NCBI GenBank assembly: GCA_035549195.1
Contig: DASZRK010000002.1
Location: forward strand, 167,655-231,654
Direction: 5' to 3'
DNA: 64,000 bases
DNA from: a bacterium
GTDB lineage: Bacteria > Oederibacteriota > Muellerivitia > Muellerivitales > Muellerivitaceae
In this document: piece after piece, positions 27,101 through 34,452 of the stretch
How the letters are laid out: every line of letters starts with the position of its first letter
Position numbering within the stretch: the stretch's first letter is position 1
Translations under genes and position numbers: made by a program
The notes under the pieces: model-generated
The model's input: the letters and a program-made list of their open reading frames with translations, nothing else
What the model was told of the DNA's origin: nothing
The model's database searches: none

Positions 27101-27357
27101 TCCGACGAGGCCCGGATGCTCTTGACCCGGGGCGCGCCCAAGAGGGCCCGCACGATCGGGTAGGCCACCTGGTCCTCGAGGATGTCGGGGCTCTTCATCC
27201 ATTGCGCATAGACCACCACCTGGGTGTCCGAGATGTCCGGGATGGCGTCCAAGGGGATGTTCTTGACCGACCAAATGCCCCAGGCCGCGATCGCCGCCAC
27301 CGCCAGGGACACCAGGAAGCGGTTGCGCCCGCACCAGTCGATGAGCCGGCGGATCAT
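24169..27357 (-). CDS. cusA: CusA/CzcA-type RND heavy-metal efflux pump
   Basis: 1062 residues, full length. Typical N-terminus (RNRFLVSLAVAAIAAWGIWSVKNIPLDAIPDISDTQVVVYAQW) and twelve membrane segments in two halves. The three methionines used by CusA for Cu(I)/Ag(I) are present in their contexts: LYMPTTLPGIS, LSMVETTVLL and INMLTTGV, so monovalent copper or silver is likelier than zinc or cobalt. The loop after the VDASIIMVENAVKRLEEWE helix carries an extra stretch (about residues 425-440) coded by a palindromic repeat. The start overlaps the stop of the membrane-fusion gene by four bases. Confidence 0.93.
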   Translation of the reverse strand: MIRRLIDWCGRNRFLVSLAVAAIAAWGIWSVKNIPLDAIPDISDTQVVVYAQWMKSPDILEDQVAYPIVRALLGAPRVKSIRASSDFGYSYIYVLFEDGTDVYWARSRVLEYLSKIQGTLPPGVKVEMGPDASGVGWVYQYALVDRSGRHTLSELKSYQDWNLRYQLQSLPGVAEVSTVGGETKQYQVEVNPNALAAYDLAFSQVLSAVRDSNRDVGGRLLELNGAEYMIRGLGYLKSVKDLENVAVGRDRQGTPILVRDVARVELGPEVRRGVAELDGQGEVVGGIVTARYGENALKVIERVKQRIEELKPSLPPGVELVPVYDRSELIDRSIDTLTHELLKLALAVSLVCLIFLWHFRSALVIILTLPLAILMSFIAMRYMGVSSNIMSLGGIAIAIGAMVDASIIMVENAVKRLEEWEADRGRNPSTRSARSGLSRTEVIIGAAQEVGPALFNTLLVITAGFLPVFALQGQEGKLFSPLAYTKTFSMFFAAFLAVTVTPFLMTLSLKGKILPEKDHPVGRFLERFYRGPAQWALQNGGKVLAGVGIILALTLLPFLRLGSEFMPDLWEGSLLYMPTTLPGISVTEAARILQSQDRVLKSFPEVERVFGKAGRAETPLDPAPLSMVETTVLLKPESQWRKGMTRDQLLSEMNDALQFPGWTNAMTMPIINRINMLTTGVRTPIGIKVLGTSLPDIEKAGLSIEKVLAGLKGTRSVYAERVTGGYYVDIRPKRDQVARYGLKIEDVNELIEMAIGGDRVTTTVEGRERYPVSVRYARDYRDDVGKLRRVLVTTPSGTKVQLGQLADVSLTLGPGMIRDENGLLAGYVYVDTEGVDPGTYVGWAKALIRDQVKLPEGTRLAWSGQYEYKERADKRLLIMVPLALLLVFLLIYFNTGSFTETFLVLMAVPFSLVGAVWLLWALHYNTSVAVWVGMIALAGLDAETGVVMLLYLKMAYEGRRAKGRMRDEKDLREAVMEGAVKRLRPKLMTVCAAWFGLVPILFSTGAGSDVMKRIAAPMVGGVATSFILELLVYPVLFTAWKWNTELSARKGRGLWRWIRNLG
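26048..26079. repeat. REP-like palindromic element inside cusA
   Basis: AACCCT at 26048 and AGGGTT at 26074 flank a core made of two GCGAG-type repeats. The 28-base core matches 23 of 28 bases of an intergenic element at 35177-35204. It is read in frame as NPSTRSARSGL of CusA. Confidence 0.65.
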
Positions 27358-28268
27358 GGCGCGTCCCCTTTCTCGAAGGCGGCCTTGATCTGGGAATCGG
27401 CGTCGATGAGGAAGTTGGCGCCGTCCACCACCTCATCCCCTTCCTGAAGGCCGGCCAGGACCTCCCAGCCCTCGTCCCCCTCATAGCCGATGGTGACCTC
27501 CCGGGGCACGAAGGTCCCCGGTTCCGTTCGAAGGAAGACGTAGCGGCGGGTCCCCGTGTCCATCACGGCCCCGGGAGGGACCGCGAGCTTGGGGGACGTG
27601 GACGCCTCGATCTCCACATTGGCGAAGATGTCCCGGATGTCGCTCTTGGGCAGGCTCACCCTCACCCGGGTCACCCGGGACTGGGTGCCGTCGTAGGGGT
27701 AGAGGAAGGACACCCGGCCCTCGACCCTCGCGCCCGAGCCGCTCAAGGGGGACACGAAGGCCTTCTGGCCCACCTTCACGAAGGGCAGGTCCAAGGCATA
27801 GACGTCGGCCACCACGTAACGGCCGGAACTTTTGAGCGAATTCTGGGCCGCGAAGTCGCCGGCCAAGGCGGCGAAATCGCCCCCGCCGCCGGCGAAGCGT
27901 CCGACGGTCCGGATGGTCCGGGTCAGGGACTCGATCCCGGCCTTCGCCATCCTCACACCGATCATCTGCTGTTTATGGTCGCTCAATTTGACCGGCGCCA
28001 GGCCCGGAAGGCCCTTGTCTTCCATCCCTTCCATCGCGTTCCCTTTCTCCTCATCTTCCAAGGGGATCAGGGTCATGCTGCAGATGGGGCAACTCCCCGG
28101 ATGGTCCCGGCGGATCTGATGGTGCATGGGACAGGTATAGACCGTCTTTTTCACCGCGACCCGGGGTGTGGCAGCGTAGCGGAAGATCGCCCATCCCCCT
28201 CCCGCCAGGGCCAAGACCGCTCCCAGCCAGAACCACCTCATCGTCATCGTCTTCTTAAGGCTTTTCAT
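27354..28268 (-). CDS. cusB: CusB-like membrane-fusion protein, shortened
   Basis: 304 residues, about 100 shorter than typical CusB. One N-terminal membrane segment, then a heavy-metal-binding motif (YTCPMHHQIRRDHPGSCPICSMTL), the start of the adaptor (IRTVGRFA), and then directly the beta-barrel part (YVVADVYALDLPFVKVGQKAFV) and membrane-proximal domain. The lipoyl/barrel-sandwich halves and alpha-hairpin that normally lie between are replaced by a short Gly/Ala stretch (GGGGDFAALAGDFAAQ). The frame is intact, so this is a real architecture or an old deletion. Overlaps cusA by four bases and follows the TolC-like gene by a 14-base overlap. Confidence 0.8.
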   Translation of the reverse strand: MKSLKKTMTMRWFWLGAVLALAGGGWAIFRYAATPRVAVKKTVYTCPMHHQIRRDHPGSCPICSMTLIPLEDEEKGNAMEGMEDKGLPGLAPVKLSDHKQQMIGVRMAKAGIESLTRTIRTVGRFAGGGGDFAALAGDFAAQNSLKSSGRYVVADVYALDLPFVKVGQKAFVSPLSGSGARVEGRVSFLYPYDGTQSRVTRVRVSLPKSDIRDIFANVEIEASTSPKLAVPPGAVMDTGTRRYVFLRTEPGTFVPREVTIGYEGDEGWEVLAGLQEGDEVVDGANFLIDADSQIKAAFEKGDAP

Positions 28269-29541
28269 GATCGTCCCCTCCTAGGTCCCCGGCTTGGTAT
28301 TCCAGTTCGGCCAGGGCCTTTCCATAATCGGTGCGGGCCTGGTAATAGGCCGTCACCGTCTGCAGATAGGTGTTGTAGTTGTCCACGAATTCGGGAAGCT
28401 GGATCTCCTCGTTGCGGTAGGCCAGTTGGGTGGCCTGCCAGGCCCGCTCGGTCTGCTTCAGGAGCCCTCCCTGCTCGTAGAGCTGGAGCAGCCTCCAGGC
28501 CGACTGGGCGCCCACATAGGCCTGCTCGGTCATGTGGATGACCTCGTCCTGCTTTCCCTTCAGGTCGTAACGGGCGGCCTCGGTCCTTTCCCCGGCGGCG
28601 TCCGCCCTCTGGGTCTGCTTGGCGGGAAAGAAGATCGGCACGCTCAAACCGAAGCGGAACCCGTAATCGGAAAAACCGCCGTTGGGATCGCGAGTGCCGG
28701 AGAGCCTCAAGTTGAAATCCGGCAGGTGGTCCAGGAGCGCCAGTTTCCCCTCGGCCTCCTTCGCCTCCACTTCCCGACGGGCCGATTCCAACTGCGGATT
28801 CGAATGAAGGGCCCGGTGGACGAATTCCTCCTCGCCCAAGGCCAGGGCCGGCAGCTCTTCATCCCCGGCGAGGGCATAGGACGTGGCATGGGGCAGGCTG
28901 AAGAGATGGGTCAGGTTGAGTTGGGAGACCCGCAAGGCCTGGGTATTGGTGATCAGGTCGTTCACCGCCCGGGCGCTCTCCATCTGCATCTTGATGGTCT
29001 TGAGGGAGAGCCACTGGCCGCTGAGCTCCTTGGATTGGAGCACCTGGCTCAGGTGCTTCCAGTTCTTCTCGGCGTCCTGCAGGATCCCGTCCACCTTGCT
29101 GCGGAAATAGAACTCCCAGAAGGCCTGGCGGGCCTGTAGCAGGATTTCCCGGTCGGTGGCCCCGGCCTCGGCCTCCAGGCGCTTGGCCTCCGCCCCCAGG
29201 GCGTCCGCCTTCACGATGCCCTTCCCCGGAAAACCCAGGTTCTCCTCCACCATCCACATCTCCATGCCGGAGGAGAAGTTGAGCGGATCCCCCGATTCAC
29301 CCGTCTTGTCGATCATGAAGGATGGGTCGGCGGGAAAGAGCGCGGGCAGGACCTCCTTATCCGCGGCCCGGGCCCGGGCCCGGGCGGCGTGGATATGGGG
29401 GTTTCCCTTCAAGGCCAGCTGTTCGACCTTGGCCAGGGTCAGCTCCAAGGTGACCGGGGCCGGATCGGCCTCTTGGGCCCATGCCCTGCCCACCAGGACG
29501 GACCCCACCAGGGGGATAAGGATGAATTTCAGGATCTTCAT
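28255..29541 (-). CDS. TolC-family outer-membrane efflux protein
   Basis: 428 residues. Signal peptide (residues 1-22) followed by a TolC-like duplicated alpha-helical barrel (LTLAKVEQLALKGNPHIHAARARARAADKEVLPA in the first half; HRALHSNPQLESARREVEAKEAEGKLALLDHLPDF in the second). It is the outer-membrane channel of the Cus-type pump encoded downstream. The absence of an alpha-hairpin in its partner adaptor raises the question of how the two dock. Stop overlaps the cusB start region. Confidence 0.88.
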   Translation of the reverse strand: MKILKFILIPLVGSVLVGRAWAQEADPAPVTLELTLAKVEQLALKGNPHIHAARARARAADKEVLPALFPADPSFMIDKTGESGDPLNFSSGMEMWMVEENLGFPGKGIVKADALGAEAKRLEAEAGATDREILLQARQAFWEFYFRSKVDGILQDAEKNWKHLSQVLQSKELSGQWLSLKTIKMQMESARAVNDLITNTQALRVSQLNLTHLFSLPHATSYALAGDEELPALALGEEEFVHRALHSNPQLESARREVEAKEAEGKLALLDHLPDFNLRLSGTRDPNGGFSDYGFRFGLSVPIFFPAKQTQRADAAGERTEAARYDLKGKQDEVIHMTEQAYVGAQSAWRLLQLYEQGGLLKQTERAWQATQLAYRNEEIQLPEFVDNYNTYLQTVTAYYQARTDYGKALAELEYQAGDLGGDDHEKP

Positions 29542-29639
29542 AGGACCACTCCTTTTGGCGGTCCCCGGGCCATGGGCCCAGAGGGACGCGCGGATACGGG
29601 ACAGGTTTAGGCCCGCCCGGACGCATCAAAAGGAACGGA

Positions 29640-29981
29640 TCAGATTCTTAAGGAGAGGGGTGCTCGGAACGGCGAGGTGTCGATCGGGGTCGAAGGATGG
29701 AAAGGAACCCCGGCCGGAACGAAGGACGGAACAACGAAAGGATGGACCACCACGACGGGAGCCGGCGCAAGGGAATGCCCGGCCGACACCATGGAAGACT
29801 GGTCCATGACCTTGCAAAGGGGGCTGACCGGCTTGCTCTTGTGGCAACAGTCCATCTGGCCCGACATGGACTTCATGGAGCAGGCGGTCGCCGTCGACCC
29901 CATGGCCTGATGGCAAAAGCCGCAAGGCGTCAGGGCGACCAACACCCCGGCGATCAGTAGGGCCCGGTTCAGGACCTTCAT
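29640..29981 (-). CDS. Small exported Cys/Met/His-rich protein
   Basis: 113 residues from ATG 29981 (an in-frame ATG at 29993 is possible). Signal peptide (MKVLNRALLIAGVLVALTPCGFC) then a metal-ligand-rich patch CSMKSMSGQMDCCHKSKP ... LCKVMDQSSM, typical of copper/silver-binding periplasmic proteins, and a Pro/Val-rich tail. First gene of the efflux operon. It probably scavenges copper for the pump; no family named. Confidence 0.6.
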   Translation of the reverse strand: MKVLNRALLIAGVLVALTPCGFCHQAMGSTATACSMKSMSGQMDCCHKSKPVSPLCKVMDQSSMVSAGHSLAPAPVVVVHPFVVPSFVPAGVPFHPSTPIDTSPFRAPLSLRI

Positions 29982-30089
29982 AAGTGGGAACATGTTCAAA
30001 GGATACTTCCGTCCTATCGTTTTTTCCAAGGGGGCCGTTGGGCCCTCTTAAAAATTAAGCCCGGGCCCACGGGATCACTATGAGATAGG

Positions 30090-30695
30090 TCACTTTTTGT
30101 CCGAGGAAGCCCTCTGCCCCAGGACGGCGCCCAGGGCGGCCCCGAACAGGATCAACCCCAACCAGACCAGGAACCTAAGACCCTCTTGGGACAAGGAATG
30201 GCCGAATCGGGAATCGACCCAGAACCCGAGGGAATAACCCAGGACGCCCCCGACCCCCGCCCAGAGAAGGCTCTTGAGGACCGTCAGGACGGAGGTGTAA
30301 CGCTGGCCCACGCCCAAAAGGGGCTGGAGGATGGGGAAATAAAGGAAGATGAAGAGGAACCCGAGGCTTCCGGGGTGATCGATCATGCTGTAGAAGAAGT
30401 GGCTCCTCAAGAGCAACAACAGGTAAGCGATCCATAGATAAGAAGAAACGCAAAGGAGCCAGCCAAAGAGGAACCCGAAGGGCCAGAGGGCCAGGCGCAG
30501 GCAACCATCGTCCAGCTTCCAGCGATAGACGTAAAGGAAGGGATAGGCTACCAGGAAGAAGAGCGCGTTGTAACGGAAGTTCAGGTCCCAGATCTCATTG
30601 GCGAAGGGATGGAAATGGATCTGCAGGAAGCCTGCGAAAGCCAGTCCTTCCCAAACGATCAGCCGGATCAAGGAACGGTCGGAACCTTTGCCCAT
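30090..30695 (-). CDS. Multi-pass membrane protein of unknown function, copy A
   Basis: 201 residues from ATG 30695 (AGGGG upstream; a TTG one codon earlier is less likely). About six hydrophobic segments, rich in Trp/Phe/Tyr. It resembles the next gene upstream in pattern: RLIVWEGLAFAGFLQIHFHPFANEIWDLNFRYNALFFLVAYPFLYVYRWKL against RFILWESVGIVGFLHILFYAPPNDPTPLLFLGNALVFAAAYPVLYYYKQL. The C-terminal membrane pair is GWxGxxGxxxG-like. No known family recognised; perhaps an ABC- or transporter-associated integral membrane partner. Confidence 0.65.
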   Translation of the reverse strand: MGKGSDRSLIRLIVWEGLAFAGFLQIHFHPFANEIWDLNFRYNALFFLVAYPFLYVYRWKLDDGCLRLALWPFGFLFGWLLCVSSYLWIAYLLLLLRSHFFYSMIDHPGSLGFLFIFLYFPILQPLLGVGQRYTSVLTVLKSLLWAGVGGVLGYSLGFWVDSRFGHSLSQEGLRFLVWLGLILFGAALGAVLGQRASSDKK

Positions 30696-30810
30696 CAAAA
30701 CCCCTAGCCGCGAATTGGCGCGTATGAGCGCGCATTAAAAACAGGATGCTGCAGTCTTTAAAGAATTCGGATTTAATTTGCGAATATTTGCGTAAATTCG
30801 CGGCCCCGCC

Positions 30811-31479
30811 TCAGCCTTTTCTTGTTTTGTTCCCGAACCACACGACCGCGGCCACGCCGATCAGGATGAAATCCATCCAAAGGATGCCCTGGACATCCGG
30901 GCCACCGAAGAACTGGCCCCACTTGCTGATCAGGGTCCGGCCCAACAACAAACCGCCCACCACGCCGGAGACCGAGTCGGAGATCATGCCTACCGAGGCC
31001 CAAAAGGTGAAATTGACCCGGCTCAAGCCCCAAAGGTGCTCGAAGAAGAAAAAGTAGTCCATCACATAAAAGGGGGCCATGAACATCCAATTGCCCTTGA
31101 TCACCTGGAAACAGGGGATGGCCACCGACAGGGCCCCTTGAGCGTAAGTGAGGTTGCAGGAGGAGGCATAAAGCAGGTAAACGATCCAAAGGAAGCCATT
31201 GGCCATCAGGATGACCCGCAAGGCTTGCTCCAGGGGGGAAAGGAGGAACTTGAGGAAGAGCGGCAGGTTCAGTTGTTTGTAATAGTAGAGGACCGGATAG
31301 GCCGCCGCGAAGACCAGGGCGTTCCCCAGGAACAGGAGGGGGGTCGGGTCGTTGGGCGGCGCGTAAAAGAGGATATGCAGGAACCCGACGATCCCCACGC
31401 TTTCCCAAAGGATGAAGCGGGCGAAGGAAGGCTTTTGTTCGATCGCCGATTGCGGTTCAGTTTCTTTCACTTTCGCCAT
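30811..31479 (-). CDS. Multi-pass membrane protein of unknown function, copy B
   Basis: 222 residues with a polar N-terminal tail (AKVKETEPQSAIEQK) and about six membrane segments. Paralogue of the adjacent copy A (shared N-terminal helix pattern ILWESVGIVGFLHI, shared LLG-type C-terminal half SDSVSGVVGGLLLGRTL). The two are separated by about 115 bases of AT-rich DNA, so they may be separate transcripts of a duplication. No function assigned. Confidence 0.65.
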   Translation of the reverse strand: MAKVKETEPQSAIEQKPSFARFILWESVGIVGFLHILFYAPPNDPTPLLFLGNALVFAAAYPVLYYYKQLNLPLFLKFLLSPLEQALRVILMANGFLWIVYLLYASSCNLTYAQGALSVAIPCFQVIKGNWMFMAPFYVMDYFFFFEHLWGLSRVNFTFWASVGMISDSVSGVVGGLLLGRTLISKWGQFFGGPDVQGILWMDFILIGVAAVVWFGNKTRKG

Positions 31480-31521
31480 TTCCCCCTTCTTTCCCCATAT
31501 ATATAACCCGGACCCGCCCCT

Positions 31522-31851
31522 CTAGGCATCTTTCCTGAACTTCTCCGTCACATGCCCGCATTTGGGGCAAGGGTAAAGGGTGACCCATCCTTTGCGTTCC
31601 GGATCGTAACGCTTGGAGTGGGCCTGCACCCGGTCCGCGCACCAAGCGCAATGGGCCTTTTCCCAACGGGGACGGGTGGTCCCCCAGAGGATCCCCAAGG
31701 CGGACCCGCAGACCAGGACCGCGAAAGGCCCGGGGAACTTTTGAGTGAACCCGAAATGGAGCCAGAGAAGGGCCGATCCCATCACCAAAGCCAGGGCCCA
31801 GAGAAGGAGGAATTTTCCCCAAGGCACCCGCTTGAAGAACGCGAAGATCAT
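31522..31851 (-). CDS. Two-pass membrane protein with C-terminal zinc-ribbon-like motif
   Basis: 109 residues from ATG 31851 (AAGGAG upstream). Two membrane segments (KFLLLWALALVMGSALLW and GPFAVLVCGSALGILWG), then CAWC ... CPKCGHVTEKF, a four-Cys zinc ribbon facing the cytoplasm. It starts the run of small membrane genes upstream of copies A and B on the same strand. No family recognised. Confidence 0.6.
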   Translation of the reverse strand: MIFAFFKRVPWGKFLLLWALALVMGSALLWLHFGFTQKFPGPFAVLVCGSALGILWGTTRPRWEKAHCAWCADRVQAHSKRYDPERKGWVTLYPCPKCGHVTEKFRKDA

Positions 31852-31999
31852 CGGCGCCCTCTCCTTCCCCCGGATTTCCCGTTCCGGACCGCCTCCTGGA
31901 TGATCCAGGTCACATAAGGGATCCGGAAAAAGACGATTTCCTTTTCCAGTGTGACGCAGGTCATGCCCGCAAAAACGAAAACCCTTTAAAAAGTCCCAC

Positions 32000-32022
32000 A
32001 TCAAGGCCCACAAGACCTTGAT
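32000..32022. promoter_or_regulatory. Inverted repeat upstream of the yceI sigma-54 promoter
   Basis: ATCAAGG-N9-CCTTGAT, centred about 125 bases upstream of the -24 element, a typical distance for a sigma-54 activator site. Otherwise the 335-base gap 31852-32186 holds only the promoter and the ribosome site of the YceI gene; I see no gene in it. Confidence 0.35.
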
Positions 32023-32135
32023 CCGCCCTTGGGCCCTGGAATCGCCGCTATGGCGCCGGGACCCTAATTGGCCCTTTCGAAAATATCGGGACCGCCCCAG
32101 AAGGGAAAAAGCCTTGTTTTTACGGGTGGGCCCTT

Positions 32136-32150
32136 TGGCACCGCGATTGC
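32136..32150 (+). promoter_or_regulatory. Canonical sigma-54 promoter of the yceI gene
   Basis: TGGCAC-N5-TTGC, an exact match to the -24/-12 consensus. Transcription would start near 32162, giving a 25-base leader that contains AAGGAGAG. This is the strongest sigma-54 site in the window. Confidence 0.8.
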
Positions 32151-32186
32151 CTTAAGGGATGGTAACAACCTTCCAAGGAGAGTGAC

Positions 32187-32867
32187 ATGAAAAATTCGAT
32201 TCTGGCTGGGATCACCGTTGCGGCCCTGTCGGTGGCGGTTCCCCTGACCACCCTGGCCGACGGCGGGAATCAATTGATGCAGAACCAGACCCACTGGTAC
32301 CAGAAGGCGGCCTTGAAAGTGGCCCCCGCCGATATCACGACCAAAAAAGGTTCGGTCCTGAACCTCCAGGCCGGGAGCTATCTCTACCTGGAAGGGGATT
32401 CCACCCTCCACAAATACCAGATGAACGCCAACAGCCTGAAGGGTTCGGCCGAGATCACGGCCGCCGATCCGAAGGAAGCCCTGGAAAAAGGCAAGGTCGG
32501 GGCCATGTCCCTGGTGGTACCGGTGGCGGACCTGAAATCCCGCGAATCGGGCCTGGACGACAACGCCCATAAGGCCCTCTTGGCCGACAAGAACCCCGAG
32601 ATCAAGTTCGTCCTGGACAAGGCCTCCCTCAAGGGCAAGACCCTGACCGCCAAGGGCCAATTGACCATCGCGGGAGCGACCGTCCCCATCACCCTGACGC
32701 CCGAAGTGACCGTCAAGGACGGGGTCGTGGAGCTCAAGGGCGACCAGCCCCTCAAGATGTCCGACTACAAGGTCATGCCGCCTTCGATCTCGCTCCTGGT
32801 GACCTCGATCAAGTGCACGGACGACATCACCATCCACTACGACGTGAAATTCGCAACGGCGAAATAA
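32187..32867 (+). CDS. YceI-family exported lipid-binding protein
   Basis: 226 residues with a signal peptide (residues 1-24). The YceI lipocalin-like fold is visible: DSTLHKYQMNANSLKGSAEIT, SLVVPVADLKSRESGLDDNAHKALLADKNPEIKFVLDKAS, LTAKGQLTIAGATVPITL, SDYKVMPPSISLLVTSIKCTDDITIHYDVKF. Family members bind isoprenoids or fatty-acid amides in the periplasm. It is preceded by a canonical sigma-54 promoter and followed 81 bases later by a porin gene on the same strand, so the two may share a transcript. Confidence 0.85.
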   Translation: MKNSILAGITVAALSVAVPLTTLADGGNQLMQNQTHWYQKAALKVAPADITTKKGSVLNLQAGSYLYLEGDSTLHKYQMNANSLKGSAEITAADPKEALEKGKVGAMSLVVPVADLKSRESGLDDNAHKALLADKNPEIKFVLDKASLKGKTLTAKGQLTIAGATVPITLTPEVTVKDGVVELKGDQPLKMSDYKVMPPSISLLVTSIKCTDDITIHYDVKFATAK

Positions 32868-32948
32868 GAACTCGAGATTCCGGGTGACCGGGTGTTTCTC
32901 AAGTGAAGCTCAACGGGCCGAGGCCCGAAATTCTAAGGAGGCAGTAAG

Positions 32949-34358
32949 ATGAAAAATCTACAGAAATGGCTTCTGGCGGTCCTGTTACTGCTGGGCTTCG
33001 CGGCCCGGGGAAAGGCGGCCGAGATCTTCAAGAACGATGACCTGGACTTCTCCATCGGCGGCCGGATCCAGGAACTGGGCGAGATGGAATTGGTGACGGA
33101 CGACGCCATCCGCAACCACTACCGCATCTACCTCTGGAACGCGGAGGACCGCCTCTACTCGAACGGGACCTTCAAGGGGTTCAAGTGGAACTTCGAGGCT
33201 TCCTTCGGCGGCGAGGACATCGCCAACGGGACCAACGGATCCTTCAACCTGTTGGATGCCAACGTGGATGTTCCGATCATCCCGGACATGATCTATGTGA
33301 AGGTGGGGCAGTTCAAGGACGCGGCCAACCTGGAAAGCGCCACTTACGAGGGCAGCCAGCTCTTCACCGAGAAGTCGCCGCACTTCAACCTCTTCTTCAA
33401 CGAGGGATACGACACCGGCGTGGCCCTTTGGGGCCGCTTGGGCAACCTGGACGGGGCCGCGGGAATGGTGCAAGGCGCGCCGAACCTGCCGCAACGTTAC
33501 CTGCCTGAACTGGTCAACTTCCCCATCCCCATGTTCGCCCGCGTCGGTTTCTCGGACGGCATCCAGGACGACTTCTTCAAGCCCCAGCAGACCGGTTTCG
33601 CCAAGCCGGACAAGCTCCAATGGGCGGTCCACTTGGAGGGTTTCGCGGCCGCGGACAGCAACGCCGGGCACAGCAACCTCTTCGGGCAGATCGGGGGCGG
33701 CTTGGCCACCTTCAACGACAACAGCTATTACGGGAACGTGCTGACCTCCTCGAAGTTCAACCCCTACCTCTCGGTGGCGGGCCAGAACCCGGTGACGGCC
33801 TTCTATGGCCAGGCCGGCCTGGACTTCCAGGTTCGCACCCCGATGGGTGACACGACCTTCACCCTGAGCGGCCAGGCCATGTTGGGCCACTACGACATGA
33901 CCGTCCCCAGCTTCACCATCCCCAATACCACCCCGGGGAAGATCAACGGCGTGAACGCCGTACCCGGCTCCAAATACGCCCTGAACATCGGGGGCGGCGA
34001 GCTGATCGCCTCGGTGGGGGACAACCCCTGGGAGATCGCGGGCCGTTTCGTGGTGGTCGTCCCCGACGACAACCTGCGCGGGACCGCCAACGACGGCACG
34101 ACCTACCGGTCGATCTTCGTGAACAGCAACCCGATCTACGAGGTCACCCTGCCCTCCATCACCTGGCACATGAACGAGCAGACCAAGCTGGTGGCCGAGA
34201 CCATGTTCATGTTCGACACAGTGGAATCGCAGGACACCGATGGGAACTATGTGGTGGCGGAAATGCCGGGATCGGCGACCGGGACCACCTACCGGGCCCC
34301 GAACATCCGGGCCGGGTTTGTGCCCGTCGGCCGCATGATGTTCCAGTTCTCGTTCTGA
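32949..34358 (+). CDS. OprP/OprO-like outer-membrane porin
   Basis: 469 residues. Signal peptide (residues 1-24) followed by the phosphate-selective-porin-like pattern (DDLDFSIGGRIQELGEM, FKGFKWNFEASFGGEDIA, IPDMIYVKVGQFKDAANLES, SPHFNLFFNEGYDTGVALWGRL) and ending MMFQFSF, a terminal aromatic strand. AAGGAG lies nine bases before ATG. Substrate unknown; close to the YceI gene. Two strong hairpins follow the stop before the next gene. Confidence 0.8.
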   Translation: MKNLQKWLLAVLLLLGFAARGKAAEIFKNDDLDFSIGGRIQELGEMELVTDDAIRNHYRIYLWNAEDRLYSNGTFKGFKWNFEASFGGEDIANGTNGSFNLLDANVDVPIIPDMIYVKVGQFKDAANLESATYEGSQLFTEKSPHFNLFFNEGYDTGVALWGRLGNLDGAAGMVQGAPNLPQRYLPELVNFPIPMFARVGFSDGIQDDFFKPQQTGFAKPDKLQWAVHLEGFAAADSNAGHSNLFGQIGGGLATFNDNSYYGNVLTSSKFNPYLSVAGQNPVTAFYGQAGLDFQVRTPMGDTTFTLSGQAMLGHYDMTVPSFTIPNTTPGKINGVNAVPGSKYALNIGGGELIASVGDNPWEIAGRFVVVVPDDNLRGTANDGTTYRSIFVNSNPIYEVTLPSITWHMNEQTKLVAETMFMFDTVESQDTDGNYVVAEMPGSATGTTYRAPNIRAGFVPVGRMMFQFSF

Positions 34359-34381
34359 TCGAGCCGTAAGGTAGAATGGGT

Positions 34382-34438
34382 CCCCGGGATCGCCCGGGGG
34401 CCCTGAAGAGGGGCCCCGGACGGGACCCCTCTTCAGGG
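34382..34438 (+). promoter_or_regulatory. Two tandem perfect hairpins between porin and SRPBCC gene
   Basis: First stem CCCCGGG/CCCGGGG (34382-34399, four-base loop), second stem CCCTGAAGAGGGG/CCCCTCTTCAGGG (34401-34413 with 34426-34438, 12-base loop). The ribosome site GGAGAG of the next gene begins a few bases after the second stem. No U run follows, so attenuation or mRNA stabilisation is more likely than plain termination. Confidence 0.6.
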
Positions 34439-34452
34439 TAAGGAGAGACCCC

